Below are positions 16,089 through 24,499 of a stretch of DNA of 37,932 bases, one piece after another (within the stretch, counting starts at the first letter, position 1; each line of letters starts with the position of its first letter). A program made the translations under genes and the position numbers. Source of the stretch: a bacterium (GTDB lineage Bacteria > Sysuimicrobiota > Sysuimicrobiia > Sysuimicrobiales > Segetimicrobiaceae); contig DASYZR010000123.1 of NCBI GenBank assembly GCA_035945995.1, forward strand, positions 1-37,932, read 5' to 3'. The notes under the pieces were generated by a model that saw only the letters and a program-made list of their open reading frames with translations, searched no databases and had not been told where the DNA came from.

Positions 16089-16919
16089 TCAGCCCTTCAC
16101 CCCGCCCGAGAAGATCTGCAACAGGTACTTCTGGGTCAGTGTGAAGATGAGCACCGCCGGCAGAATGTAGAACACGGCCAACGCCGTCACGAGCCCGTAG
16201 TCCGCGAAGCGTTCCTCCCCCGCCAGGCCGGCCATCAGGACTGAGAGCGTCTGCGATCCCTGACTTGGCAGCAGCACGTACGGGAGCAGAAACTCGTTCC
16301 ACCCGCTGAGGAAGGCGAAGATGCCAAACGCAAAGAGACCGGGCTTGATCAGGGGGAGCATCACACGCCACCACACCCTGAGGCGGGAGTATCCATCCGT
16401 CAGGGCGGCCATCTCGATGTCCCATGGGACCCCGTCGTAGAATCCCTTCATGATCCAAATCCCCAGCGGAAGATCGAGCGCGAGCTTCACGAAAATTACG
16501 CCGGCCAACCGATCGTACAAGCCGAGGAAGCGCAGGATCAGGAAGATCGCGATCAAGAGGGTGACGCTCGGGAACGAGTGCAGGGCGATCGTCGAGGACA
16601 GGAACACGCCACGGCCGGGGAAATTCAATCGGGACAGCGCGTATGCGGCCATCGATCCGACGCAGAGTTCGAGGACGGCCAGCGCGACGGCGAAGGTCAG
16701 CGAGTTGGCGGTCGCGACCCAGGCGTTCGCCTGGTTGGGCAGTGTGCTCCACAGGAACCGCCAATTCTCGAGGGCCAAGCCGTGCGGAACCAACCCGGTG
16801 ATACTCCCGCTGAACGACGCGAGGAGGAGCCAGCCGTACATCACGATGATCGGCCCCGAAAGGACGACCAGCGCCAGCGCGACGGCCCAGCGCCCGCGGG
16901 GCACGACGGCGTCGGGCAC
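16089..16919 (-). CDS. MalG-type ABC permease (carbohydrate importer)
   Basis: This 276-aa inner-membrane permease has about six membrane segments. The EAA-type loop that contacts the ATPase reads EMAALTDGYSRLRVWWRVML, then PLIKPG, and lies about 100 residues from the end. Its C-terminus LTQKYLLQIFSGGVKG matches the usual MalG ending (QRxxVxGLxxGAVKG). The start is GTG at 16919, directly adjacent to the upstream permease stop (TGAGTG), so the two permeases are tightly coupled. Confidence 0.92.
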   Translation of the reverse strand: MPDAVVPRGRWAVALALVVLSGPIIVMYGWLLLASFSGSITGLVPHGLALENWRFLWSTLPNQANAWVATANSLTFAVALAVLELCVGSMAAYALSRLNFPGRGVFLSSTIALHSFPSVTLLIAIFLILRFLGLYDRLAGVIFVKLALDLPLGIWIMKGFYDGVPWDIEMAALTDGYSRLRVWWRVMLPLIKPGLFAFGIFAFLSGWNEFLLPYVLLPSQGSQTLSVLMAGLAGEERFADYGLVTALAVFYILPAVLIFTLTQKYLLQIFSGGVKG

Positions 16920-17864
16920 TCAGTTCACCTCAATCCTGGGAGGCGCGACGAGCTCCCCGAACCGGAACACGCGCAGTAACACGAGCGACGCGGCCAGCCC
17001 GAGGACGACGAGCACCGCAGCGAGCGCCGCGCCCAGGCCGAACTGCGTGTTCCCGAAGTAGTTGGACAGCGCCAGATGGAACGCGTACAGCGACCACACC
17101 TCGGTCGTAAAGAATCCCGGCCCCCCGTTGGTCGTCAGCAGGATGTACTCGAACGACGTCAGGAGCGACAGCGTCTGGTACGCCGTCACGAACAGGACCG
17201 GCCACCGCAGCCACGGCAGCGTAATGCGCCAGATCTGCTGCCACGACGACGCCCCGTCCACCTGGGCGGCCAGGTACTGGTCCCGTGGGATCGCCGCGAT
17301 CGCGGACGAGAAGATGATCATGCCGAACGAGGCGCCGACAAACCCGTTCAGCGCGATGACGAACCCCCACGGGTGCGCATTCATCCAGTTATGTCCGGGG
17401 ACGCCCACAAGCCCGAGCAACTGGCTGAGGGTCCCGTATGGGGGTTGGGCGGCGAACCACCGCCACATGAGCGCATACACGACGGACGGGGTAATCCGCG
17501 GCAGCATCCAGAGGACCCGGAACATCCCGGCGACACGCGCCGAGAGGTGGGCGGTCAAGATCGCCAGCACGAGCGCCATGCCGACGTTGAAGAGCACCAG
17601 CGTACCGACCACGTAGAGGACCGTGTTCCGAAGCACCAGCACAAGCCACGGACTGCCGGTAAGCTGCCCGTAGTTCGCGAGGCCGATCCACTGGTACTGG
17701 TTCAGTCCGGTCGAGACGCTGAGGTTCGTCAGGCTGATCACGATCGTCAGGACGGCAGGGGCGAGGAACAAGGCCAGGATCACGAGCACGGCGGGACCCA
17801 GGAACATAGTGGGATGCCCGGCGACACCCCACAGGCGGCGGATGTCGCGTCTCACAGCCGGCAT
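16920..17864 (-). CDS. MalF-type ABC permease (carbohydrate importer)
   Basis: This 314-aa inner-membrane permease pairs with the MalG-type subunit. It opens with a short cytoplasmic stretch, then LGPAVLVILALFLAPAVLTI. The EAA loop is YLAAQVDGASSWQQIWRITL followed by PWLRWP. TTNGGPGFFTTEVWSLYAF near the C-terminus is the hallmark 'TxGGPxxxTxxxxxxxY' of this family. It lies 27 bases downstream of the binding-protein gene. Confidence 0.92.
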   Translation of the reverse strand: MPAVRRDIRRLWGVAGHPTMFLGPAVLVILALFLAPAVLTIVISLTNLSVSTGLNQYQWIGLANYGQLTGSPWLVLVLRNTVLYVVGTLVLFNVGMALVLAILTAHLSARVAGMFRVLWMLPRITPSVVYALMWRWFAAQPPYGTLSQLLGLVGVPGHNWMNAHPWGFVIALNGFVGASFGMIIFSSAIAAIPRDQYLAAQVDGASSWQQIWRITLPWLRWPVLFVTAYQTLSLLTSFEYILLTTNGGPGFFTTEVWSLYAFHLALSNYFGNTQFGLGAALAAVLVVLGLAASLVLLRVFRFGELVAPPRIEVN

Positions 17865-17891
17865 TGCCCGCGCGGGATTCCGGGCGTGCCC

Positions 17892-19262
17892 CTACCGAAT
17901 GAGCACGTTATTACCCAGGTTGGTCCGCAGCTGCTGCGTCACCGTCTGCACGGCCTGATCGGGTGTCATCTGTCCGCCGATCACGGCCGACAGGCCGAGC
18001 CACATCGCCTGATCGTACGTGCCAAACAGCTTGTTGTTCGGCAGGAACGTTGTGTCCTTCAGCATATAGATCGTCTCCGACGCGAACCGGTCATGCGCAT
18101 ACTCCGGGACCGCGGCCTCGTTCGTGAGGATCGCGAGGTGGCCACTCGTCACCGCGTGACGGGCGTTGAGCTGTGGTGTCGTGGCGAGCGCCAGGATCCG
18201 TGCCGCGAGATCCGGATACTTCGAATTCTTGCTGATCATGTACACGATGGGGTGACTTAGGGTGACCGGCTTGCCGCCCTTGCGCCCCGCCGGCACGAGG
18301 GCAAACCCGTACGTCTTCCACAGGTCGTCGGCCGGCATCTTGTACTGCGCGATCCATTGCGCCCAGCACCAGGTCCCGCACTGCGTGAAGAGCACCTGCC
18401 GGCTCACGACAACCTCGTGCCAGCTGTTCCAGTCGGTGCCGATGAGGTCCTTCGGGGTCACCTTGTCGGTGACGACGGCATCATGAAAGAACGTGTATTC
18501 GTCGTGCAGGGCCTTGGTGTCGAGCAGCAGCTTGCCGCTCGCGTCCTGCGTCCGGCCCCCGAACGCCTCGTAGTACATGTAGTAGTCCGGGCCGTTGATC
18601 GGCCGGATCCACCACCCGTGCCCGGGCGTGACGACCCCCTTCTCCACCGCCTCCTTCGCGGTCTGCAGCAGATCGGCGAGCGTGAACTGACCGGCCTCGA
18701 TCGCCTTGGACAGCCCGGCGATCTTCTCCTGAGGCCATCCGAGTTTGGCGAGCAGCGGCATGTTGTAATAGAGAGGCCGGGCCTCGACGTCCTGCGGGAT
18801 CGCGTAGATCTTCCCCTCGAACTTGGTGGCCACCCAGAGGGTCGGGATGACCCTGGAAAACTCCGGGTACTTCTTGACGTAGGCGTCCAACGGGATGACG
18901 TAGCCGGCCGCGGCCCACGCGGCGATGTCCTCGTGACCGGTCGCCACGATGTCGGCCGCCTTTCCAGACTGCGCCGCCAGCACGAATCGCTGCTTGTAGG
19001 AACCCCAGTCCCCGGTTGAGAACGTCGCGTCCAGGGCAACCCTCATCCCCGAGCCCTCGGACGCCAGTTGCTGGTTGAGGGCGTCCGCGGCGGTGAGGAG
19101 GTTGTCCTTCCGATTGTACGAGGGCTCGTCGGGACCGATCGTCCACGCCGTCAGATGCACGACCTGTGCGGCGGCGGCGCTCGTTGGTGCGGGCACCACG
19201 GCTCCTTGTGCCGCAAGCGCCAGGAGAGACACGAGAGCGATGCTGGCGATACGCCTGCTCAT
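17892..19262 (-). CDS. Family-1 extracellular solute-binding protein (carbohydrate importer)
   Basis: This 456-aa exported binding protein delivers a sugar-like ligand to the adjacent permeases. The signal peptide from the ATG at 19262 (MSRRIASIALVSLLALAAQG) ends near SAAAAQ. VVHLTAWTIGPDEPSYNR begins the mature domain. KFEGKIYAIPQDVEARPLYY is the hinge and strand segment common to family-1 binding proteins (xGKxYAxPxxxxxxxLYYN). I chose 19262 over an ATG 33 bases earlier because GGGAGG precedes it with normal spacing and the signal then starts at residue 2. It is the first gene of a four-gene operon ending with the ATPase at 15014. Confidence 0.9.
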   Translation of the reverse strand: MSRRIASIALVSLLALAAQGAVVPAPTSAAAAQVVHLTAWTIGPDEPSYNRKDNLLTAADALNQQLASEGSGMRVALDATFSTGDWGSYKQRFVLAAQSGKAADIVATGHEDIAAWAAAGYVIPLDAYVKKYPEFSRVIPTLWVATKFEGKIYAIPQDVEARPLYYNMPLLAKLGWPQEKIAGLSKAIEAGQFTLADLLQTAKEAVEKGVVTPGHGWWIRPINGPDYYMYYEAFGGRTQDASGKLLLDTKALHDEYTFFHDAVVTDKVTPKDLIGTDWNSWHEVVVSRQVLFTQCGTWCWAQWIAQYKMPADDLWKTYGFALVPAGRKGGKPVTLSHPIVYMISKNSKYPDLAARILALATTPQLNARHAVTSGHLAILTNEAAVPEYAHDRFASETIYMLKDTTFLPNNKLFGTYDQAMWLGLSAVIGGQMTPDQAVQTVTQQLRTNLGNNVLIR

Positions 19263-19320
19263 ACGGTTACCCTCCCTTCCCACACATCGCACCACACCGA
19301 ACGGCTTTCATTGCAGCGCC

Positions 19321-19668
19321 TCAAAATCCGCTGGAACCGGCCGACGGCGCAGCGCCTCGCACGTCGGTCGCGACGGCCTCGGGAGGACACGAAACCTCAC
19401 GCTGCCCGATCATCGACGACGCGTACGCCGGCTTCCATCCGGGACTCATCGGCTCCTTCAGGTACGGCTCCAGCTCCTTCGGGTCGCATCCCGAGAGACC
19501 CGCCTCCACGCCGCGCGCCGGGGCCAACTCTTCCACGACGGCGTCCGTGACGAGCAGCGCCGGCCCCGGCTCAACGCCGAGCCCCTGCACCACCTCCGCG
19601 ATCTGCGCGGAGGCTCCGGGCCCGAACCAGACCCGGCTTGGCGCGGAACGGCCGCGCGGATTCCACAT
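19321..19668 (-). pseudogene. N-terminal fragment of iron-containing alcohol dehydrogenase
   Basis: From the ATG at 19668, SRVWFGPGASAQIAEVVQGL and PALLVTDAVVEE match the N-terminal Rossmann-like start of group III Fe-dependent alcohol dehydrogenases or maleylacetate reductases (VxFGPGAxxxIxE...ALLVTD). The normal protein has about 380 residues, whereas this frame ends after 115. After about residue 60 the family resemblance is lost; DPKELEPYLKEPMSPGWKP looks protein-like but I cannot place it, so the fragment may be fused to a piece of another gene. The metal-binding half is absent. An 8-bp perfect hairpin (CCTCCGCG/CGCGGAGG, 19593-19613) falls inside it, probably by coding chance. Confidence 0.6.
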
Positions 19669-19686
19669 GATGCGCCTGCGACATCG

Positions 19687-20421
19687 TCACACGTCTCCTT
19701 CCGGGCGCTCCTTGCCTGCAAGCCCCAGGTACGCCGAGCGGACAGCCGCGCTCTCGCGGAGCTCGGCGCTCGTGCCGCCCAGCGCGATCCGCCCGGTCTC
19801 CAAGACGTACCCCCGGTCGGCAACGGCGAGCGCGCGGCGGACGTTCTGCTCGACCATGAGAACCGCCGTATCGCTCCGTTGGATCTTTCCGATCACGCCG
19901 AAGATCGTCGAGGCCACCTTCGGAGCGAGCCCCAGCGACGGCTCGTCAAGGATCAACAGACGCGGGCGAAGCATGAGCGCCCGCCCGATCGCCAGCATCT
20001 GCTGCTCTCCGCCGGAGAGCGTCCCCGCGCGCTGCCGGGAACGCTCGCCGAGGATCGGGAACAGCGCGCGCACGCGCTCGAGGCTGGCCCGCCGATGCGC
20101 GCGGGCGGAGGCGATGTAGGCGCCGAGCTCGAGGTTTTCGTGCACCGTCAGCGTCCGGAGGATGCCCCGGCCGTCCGGCACGTGCGCGATCCCGAGATCC
20201 GCCAGGCGGTGGGCCGGCTCGGCAAAGACGTCGTCGCCGTTCCACGAAATCCGGCCGGCGGCCGCCGCGTGCAGGCGCGAGATCACGCGAAGCAGCGTGG
20301 TCTTGCCCGACCCGTTCGCTCCCAATATGGCCACCGCCTCGCCGTCGCCGACCTCCAGGCTGATCCCGTGCAGGACCTCGAGGTCGCCGTACCCGGCGCG
20401 CAGCCCTTCAATCCGGAGCAT
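19687..20421 (-). CDS. livF: LivF-type ABC ATPase (liv operon 2)
   Basis: This 244-aa ATPase is the last intact gene of the second liv operon. Walker A GANGSGKTT lies near residue 34, signature LSGGEQQMLAIGRALM in the centre, and Walker B LLILDEPSLGLAP just after. VEQNVRRALAVADRGYVLE is the LivF-specific switch region. It overlaps the livG stop by 14 bases. It has the canonical DEPSLGLAP, unlike the operon-1 LivF, so the two operons are not recent duplicates. Confidence 0.93.
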   Translation of the reverse strand: MLRIEGLRAGYGDLEVLHGISLEVGDGEAVAILGANGSGKTTLLRVISRLHAAAAGRISWNGDDVFAEPAHRLADLGIAHVPDGRGILRTLTVHENLELGAYIASARAHRRASLERVRALFPILGERSRQRAGTLSGGEQQMLAIGRALMLRPRLLILDEPSLGLAPKVASTIFGVIGKIQRSDTAVLMVEQNVRRALAVADRGYVLETGRIALGGTSAELRESAAVRSAYLGLAGKERPEGDV

Positions 20422-21133
20422 CGCCGCTCCCCAGGTACGCTTCGACCACGACGGGGTCGGAGAGGACGTCGCCGGGACGGCCCGCCGCGATCACGTCGCC
20501 GTGATTCAGGACGATCACGCGGGGGCAGAGGGTGACCACGGTCTCCATCACGTGCTCGATGTACACGATCGCGATCCCCAGCGCGTTGACCCGGCGGATG
20601 AGCGCGATCCCCTCCTCTTGCTCCGTTGGGTTGAGACCGGCCATCACCTCGTCGAGGAACAGCACGCGGGGCTGCACGGCGAGCGCTCGCGCCAGATCCA
20701 GCCGCTTGCGCCGCTCGCTGGGCAGCGCCGACGCCGGGGTGTCCGCCTCCGACGCCAGCCCAACCAGTTCCAGAACGTCGCGGGCGGCGCGAAACGCGTC
20801 GGGCACACGCGGCGCGCGCAGCAATGCCGCGACCGCGACGTTCTCCAGGACGGTCATGCGGAGGAACGGACGGGGGGACTGGAACGTTCGCGCCAGCCCG
20901 GCCCGTGCCGCCGCTGGGGCAGGGATCCCGGTCACATCCCGGTCTGTGAGGATGACCCGTCCCGCATCGGGAGCCACCAGGCCGGTTGCCGCGTTGACGA
21001 AGGTGGTCTTCCCCGATCCGTTGGGGCCGATGAGGCCCACGATCTCGGCGGCGTTCACCGCGACACCGACTCCGTTCAGCGCACGCACCCCACCGAAATA
21101 TTTTGTGAGGCCGGAAACCTCGAGCAATGCCAT
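20408..21133 (-). CDS. livG: LivG-type ABC ATPase (liv operon 2)
   Basis: This 241-aa ATPase has Walker A GPNGSGKTT near residue 36, Q loop ARTFQSPRPF, and Walker B VLFLDEVMAGLNPTE, the usual LivG form with DE followed by VMAGL. The signature reads LPSERRKRLDLARAL. In LivG proteins this position is commonly LSYGxQRRLEIARAL, so the central Gly is replaced by Glu. This is unusual and worth checking, although the downstream ARAL is intact. It starts at 21133, 116 bases after the livM stop, the only sizeable gap in the operon. Confidence 0.9.
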   Translation of the reverse strand: MALLEVSGLTKYFGGVRALNGVGVAVNAAEIVGLIGPNGSGKTTFVNAATGLVAPDAGRVILTDRDVTGIPAPAAARAGLARTFQSPRPFLRMTVLENVAVAALLRAPRVPDAFRAARDVLELVGLASEADTPASALPSERRKRLDLARALAVQPRVLFLDEVMAGLNPTEQEEGIALIRRVNALGIAIVYIEHVMETVVTLCPRVIVLNHGDVIAAGRPGDVLSDPVVVEAYLGSGDAPD

Positions 21134-21249
21134 CGGCGCCTCTACCCCACCCTAAGAATCCGCCGGGCCAACGCGAATTCTTGAAGACCCGGGGCCCTCC
21201 AACGGACGTCTTGGCTCACGCCGTAGGCCACGATTTCACCGTCATATGC

Positions 21250-22251
21250 TTAGCGGCGGCCCCGCCAGAGAGCAACCAGGCCGGCAGGCTGAATCAAGAC
21301 GGTGATGATCAGCAAGAGGCCGTACAACGCCGTGCTCGCCCCGCCCCGGGCGCCCAGCGCGGCGTTCGTGACCTGCGTCAACGCGACGACCACCCCTGCG
21401 CCGATCACCGGCCCGGCAGAGGTGCCCACGCCCCCCACAATGGCCATGATCGTGATCTCGATCGAGAGCGCCAGCGAGGCGGCGCTGTCGGGGTTGATAA
21501 ACCCGATGTCAAACGCGTACACGGTGCCGCCGGCCGCGGTCAGGGCCGCGCTGACCGCAAGGGCCCAGAGCTTGGCCCGCCGGGCGGACACGCCGATCGA
21601 CTCTGCCGCGTCCTGATCGTCCCGGATCGCCCGCAGGTAGTATCCGATCCGGGACCGGCGCACCGCCGACGTCGCCCAGAGGGCCACGAGCAGCAGCGCG
21701 AGCGCGATGTAGTAGAACGGCGCCTCCGAGCGGAACATGAGATCCAGCGGACGGTCACCCGTGAACCGGATCGCCAGGCCGTTGTCACCCTGGGTGAGCG
21801 CCTGGAAGTGCAGCAGCAGCGCGTAGACGATCTGCGCAAACGCGATCGTCGCCATCGCGAAGAACAACCCCCGGAGGCGGAACACGATGTATCCGAGTCC
21901 CAATGCGATCGCCACGGCCAGCCCCGCGCCCACGAGGCCGCCGATGAGCGGTGTGAGGCCGGCGTGCTGCAGGAGCAGCACCGAGGTGTAGGCACCGATC
22001 GCGAAGAACGCCGCGTGCCCGAGGGACAGCTGGCCGGCATAGCCCCCGATCAGGTCCCACGCAGTCGCAAGGGCCCCGAACAGGTAGAAGGTTACCCACA
22101 GGTGCATCAGGTACGTACCTGGGAACCATACGGGAACCGCCAACAGCCCAAGGAGCACGACGCCTCCGGTCGCTGCCAGCGCCGGCCGGGACCGGGCGCG
22201 GTGAACCGCCGTGGATCGCGAGGCCGTCGCCACCGACGCGTGCGGGGTCAT
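21250..22251 (-). CDS. livM: LivM-type ABC permease (liv operon 2)
   Basis: This 333-aa permease carries the hallmark YAGQLSLGHAAFFAIGAYTS about 65 residues in, and LRAIRDDQDAAESIGVSARR in the ATPase-contact loop. GGVGTSAGPVIGAGVVVALT near the C-terminus is typical. The ATG overlaps the livH stop in ATGA. An N-terminal hydrophilic stretch of about 20 residues (MTPHASVATASRSTAVHRAR) precedes the first membrane span. Confidence 0.92.
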   Translation of the reverse strand: MTPHASVATASRSTAVHRARSRPALAATGGVVLLGLLAVPVWFPGTYLMHLWVTFYLFGALATAWDLIGGYAGQLSLGHAAFFAIGAYTSVLLLQHAGLTPLIGGLVGAGLAVAIALGLGYIVFRLRGLFFAMATIAFAQIVYALLLHFQALTQGDNGLAIRFTGDRPLDLMFRSEAPFYYIALALLLVALWATSAVRRSRIGYYLRAIRDDQDAAESIGVSARRAKLWALAVSAALTAAGGTVYAFDIGFINPDSAASLALSIEITIMAIVGGVGTSAGPVIGAGVVVALTQVTNAALGARGGASTALYGLLLIITVLIQPAGLVALWRGRR

Positions 22252-23114
22252 ACGCGTCCCGTCCCGAACAACCCCTGCGGGCGCACCAGCAGGATGAGAA
22301 GAAAGATCAGGAAGGTAGCGACCGGCGCCAGGTCCAGCGCGACGTACGTGGCGATCAGGGCCTCAGTCACGCCGATGATGCCTCCTCCGATCATCGCGCC
22401 CACGATATCGCCCGCTCCCCCCAGCACCACGACGACGAACGCCGTGAGGGTAAAGAGCGTCCCTACCGTGGGGAACGTGGCGAGGACCGGCACCATCAGG
22501 GCGCCGGCGACCCCGACGAGCGCGGTCCCAATCCCGAACGCGATCAGGAAAATCCCTCGGGTATCGATGCCCAGCAGCACGGCGACCTCCCGGTTTTCGG
22601 CCGCGGCCCGCATCGCTTTCCCGAGATCCGTCTGCGTGAGAAGCAGGTACAGGCCCGCGGCCAACAGCATGGCGACGCCGAACGCGATGAGCCGCGGGAT
22701 CGACAGGAAGACCGATCCCAGCGCGAGACTCGCTGTCGCCAGCGGCGTCACCACGGTCCGGTAATCGGCGCCCCAGACGAACAGCGCTCCGCCCTGCAGG
22801 AACGCCGACAGGCCCACGGTCAGCAAAATCTGCGCCTCATCCGTCTGCCCCAGGACCCGGTCGATGAGGAGCCGCTGGGTCAAGACACCGGCAAGAAAGA
22901 GAAGGAGGCCCGCCGGGAGCACCACCAGATACGGGTTGAGGTCAAAGAGTCGGGCGAGCCAGTAGGCGGCGAACATGCCGAGCATCAGAAACTCGCCATG
23001 GGCGAAGTTGACGATCCGCATGACCCCAAAGATTAGAGTCAGGCCTACTGAGACGAGGCCGTAGACGCCGCCCAGGAGGAGCCCGTTGGCAACGGCCTGC
23101 AGGAAGATCACCAT
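22248..23114 (-). CDS. livH: LivH-type ABC permease (liv operon 2)
   Basis: This 288-aa permease has GLTLIFGVMRIVNFAHGEFL near residue 25 (family hallmark), MRAAAENREVAVLLGIDTRG as the cytoplasmic loop and VVVLGGAGDIVGAMIGG near the C-terminus. It begins 49 bases after the binding-protein stop. It is clearly diverged from the operon-1 LivH, for example NFAHGEFLML against NLAHGNLYML. Confidence 0.93.
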   Translation of the reverse strand: MVIFLQAVANGLLLGGVYGLVSVGLTLIFGVMRIVNFAHGEFLMLGMFAAYWLARLFDLNPYLVVLPAGLLLFLAGVLTQRLLIDRVLGQTDEAQILLTVGLSAFLQGGALFVWGADYRTVVTPLATASLALGSVFLSIPRLIAFGVAMLLAAGLYLLLTQTDLGKAMRAAAENREVAVLLGIDTRGIFLIAFGIGTALVGVAGALMVPVLATFPTVGTLFTLTAFVVVVLGGAGDIVGAMIGGGIIGVTEALIATYVALDLAPVATFLIFLLILLVRPQGLFGTGRV

Positions 23115-23163
23115 GCCGGACCACCTTGACCGGGCGCACCCACGGATCCGACGGCCGGGACGG

Positions 23164-24420
23164 CTACGACGACACTTGCACCTTCCTGCTCGCGTCCTGC
23201 GCCGGATAGACCGTGTGCGGCGCGCCGCCCTGCCACTGCACCATCACCGGATGCGCGTAGACATTCTGGCCCGTGGCGTCGAACTTCACGTGCCCCGGCT
23301 GCATCAGCGTCATCGCGCCGTGCGTGAAGTCGAGCGCGTGCAGCTGCTCCTGGATTTTCGCCGCGTCGGCGCTCTTCGCCGTGTTGATCGCCTCCACCAC
23401 CGCCCACACCTCGGCATAGGCCATGCCGGCGTGCTCGGGCATGAACGTTCCGTACTGCTTCTGGTACCGCGTGACAACCGCCCACAGATCGGGGCGCTGC
23501 TTGATGTGGGTGCTGTCCCAGTTCCACGACGCCACGCTCGTCAGGCCGTCCATCTTGCTGCCCAGGTCCTTCCCCATCGCCGGCCAGATGAACCCGGCGC
23601 CGCCGCCGATGATCAGCGGATGGATGCGCTGAACGGCCATCGTGTTGATGATGAGCTCCGCGTCGGTCGTGTACCCGACCGGGAACAGCACCTGGGCGTT
23701 GGCCTTGCGGATCTCCGTCACGATCGACGAGGCGTCCGTGAGGCCGTGCGGGTATGACGTGAACAGCGCGAGATCGATTCCTGCGTTCTTCGCGAGGGCC
23801 TTGATCGGCTCCGCGGTGCTCGTGCCGTACGCCGAGTTCTCATAGATGACCGCCGCGCGCGTCAGTCCGAGATGGTACACGGCGTTCAGCCCCTTGAAGA
23901 AGGCGACCTGGGTTTCGCCAAACTGGGTGCCGGTCGGGGCCATCCGGAACGTGTAGTGGTAACCGGACGTCGTGATCTGCGGGGCGATGCTGTGGACCAG
24001 GAACGGCACCTGCGCCCGCTCGAACACCGGCTGCGCCGGGATCGTGAGCGGGCTGATGCCCATCCCCACGGCCGCCGTCACCTTCGTGGTGCCGACGAGG
24101 CGCTGTGCCGCCGACACCGCCGTCGCGGGGTCGCTCGTGGAATCCACGGTCACGAGCCGCAGCCGCGCGCCGCTCAAGGCCTTGATGCCGCCGGCGGCGT
24201 TGACATCCGCCACCGCCATCTCGACGGCGTTCTTGTTAAACGCGCCGACGTCCGCCTGCGAACCGCTGAGGGGCGCATAGAGCGCGATGCTCACCGCCTC
24301 CGCCGCCTGCGCCCGACCGATCGCGAACGGCCTCCAACCGGGAGCGATACTCGCGGACGCGGCCGCGGCCCCTACGGCGCCGGCGGCCGTGAAAAGCCTC
24401 CGGCGAGTCATCCGCACCAC
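23164..24420 (-). CDS. livK: Branched-chain-amino-acid-type ABC substrate-binding protein (liv operon 2)
   Basis: This binding protein of about 418 aa belongs to the Peripla_BP_6 family. A twin-arginine-like signal (MTRRRLFTAAGAVGAAAASA) precedes the mature domain starting VSIALYAPLSGSQADVG. AVEMAVADVNAAGGIKALSG is the standard first-lobe motif. I prefer the GTG at 24420 because AGGAGA lies eight bases upstream, while the ATG at 24411 has no well-spaced ribosome site; the difference is three residues. It follows an aldehyde dehydrogenase gene by 79 bases and leads livHMGF, which suggests that the imported ligand and the aldehyde substrate belong to one pathway. Confidence 0.9.
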   Translation of the reverse strand: MVRMTRRRLFTAAGAVGAAAASASIAPGWRPFAIGRAQAAEAVSIALYAPLSGSQADVGAFNKNAVEMAVADVNAAGGIKALSGARLRLVTVDSTSDPATAVSAAQRLVGTTKVTAAVGMGISPLTIPAQPVFERAQVPFLVHSIAPQITTSGYHYTFRMAPTGTQFGETQVAFFKGLNAVYHLGLTRAAVIYENSAYGTSTAEPIKALAKNAGIDLALFTSYPHGLTDASSIVTEIRKANAQVLFPVGYTTDAELIINTMAVQRIHPLIIGGGAGFIWPAMGKDLGSKMDGLTSVASWNWDSTHIKQRPDLWAVVTRYQKQYGTFMPEHAGMAYAEVWAVVEAINTAKSADAAKIQEQLHALDFTHGAMTLMQPGHVKFDATGQNVYAHPVMVQWQGGAPHTVYPAQDASRKVQVSS

Positions 24421-24499
24421 TCTTGATGTCTCCTGACTTTGGCGTTTCCGAGACACCCCTCTCACCCCCGATATGCGTATTGTTTCCGTCACCATCGCG

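Noticed and set aside
19593-19613. A perfect 8-bp hairpin as terminator for liv operon 2.
   Set aside because: It lies within the Fe-ADH-like coding fragment, has no T run, and is explained by codon content.
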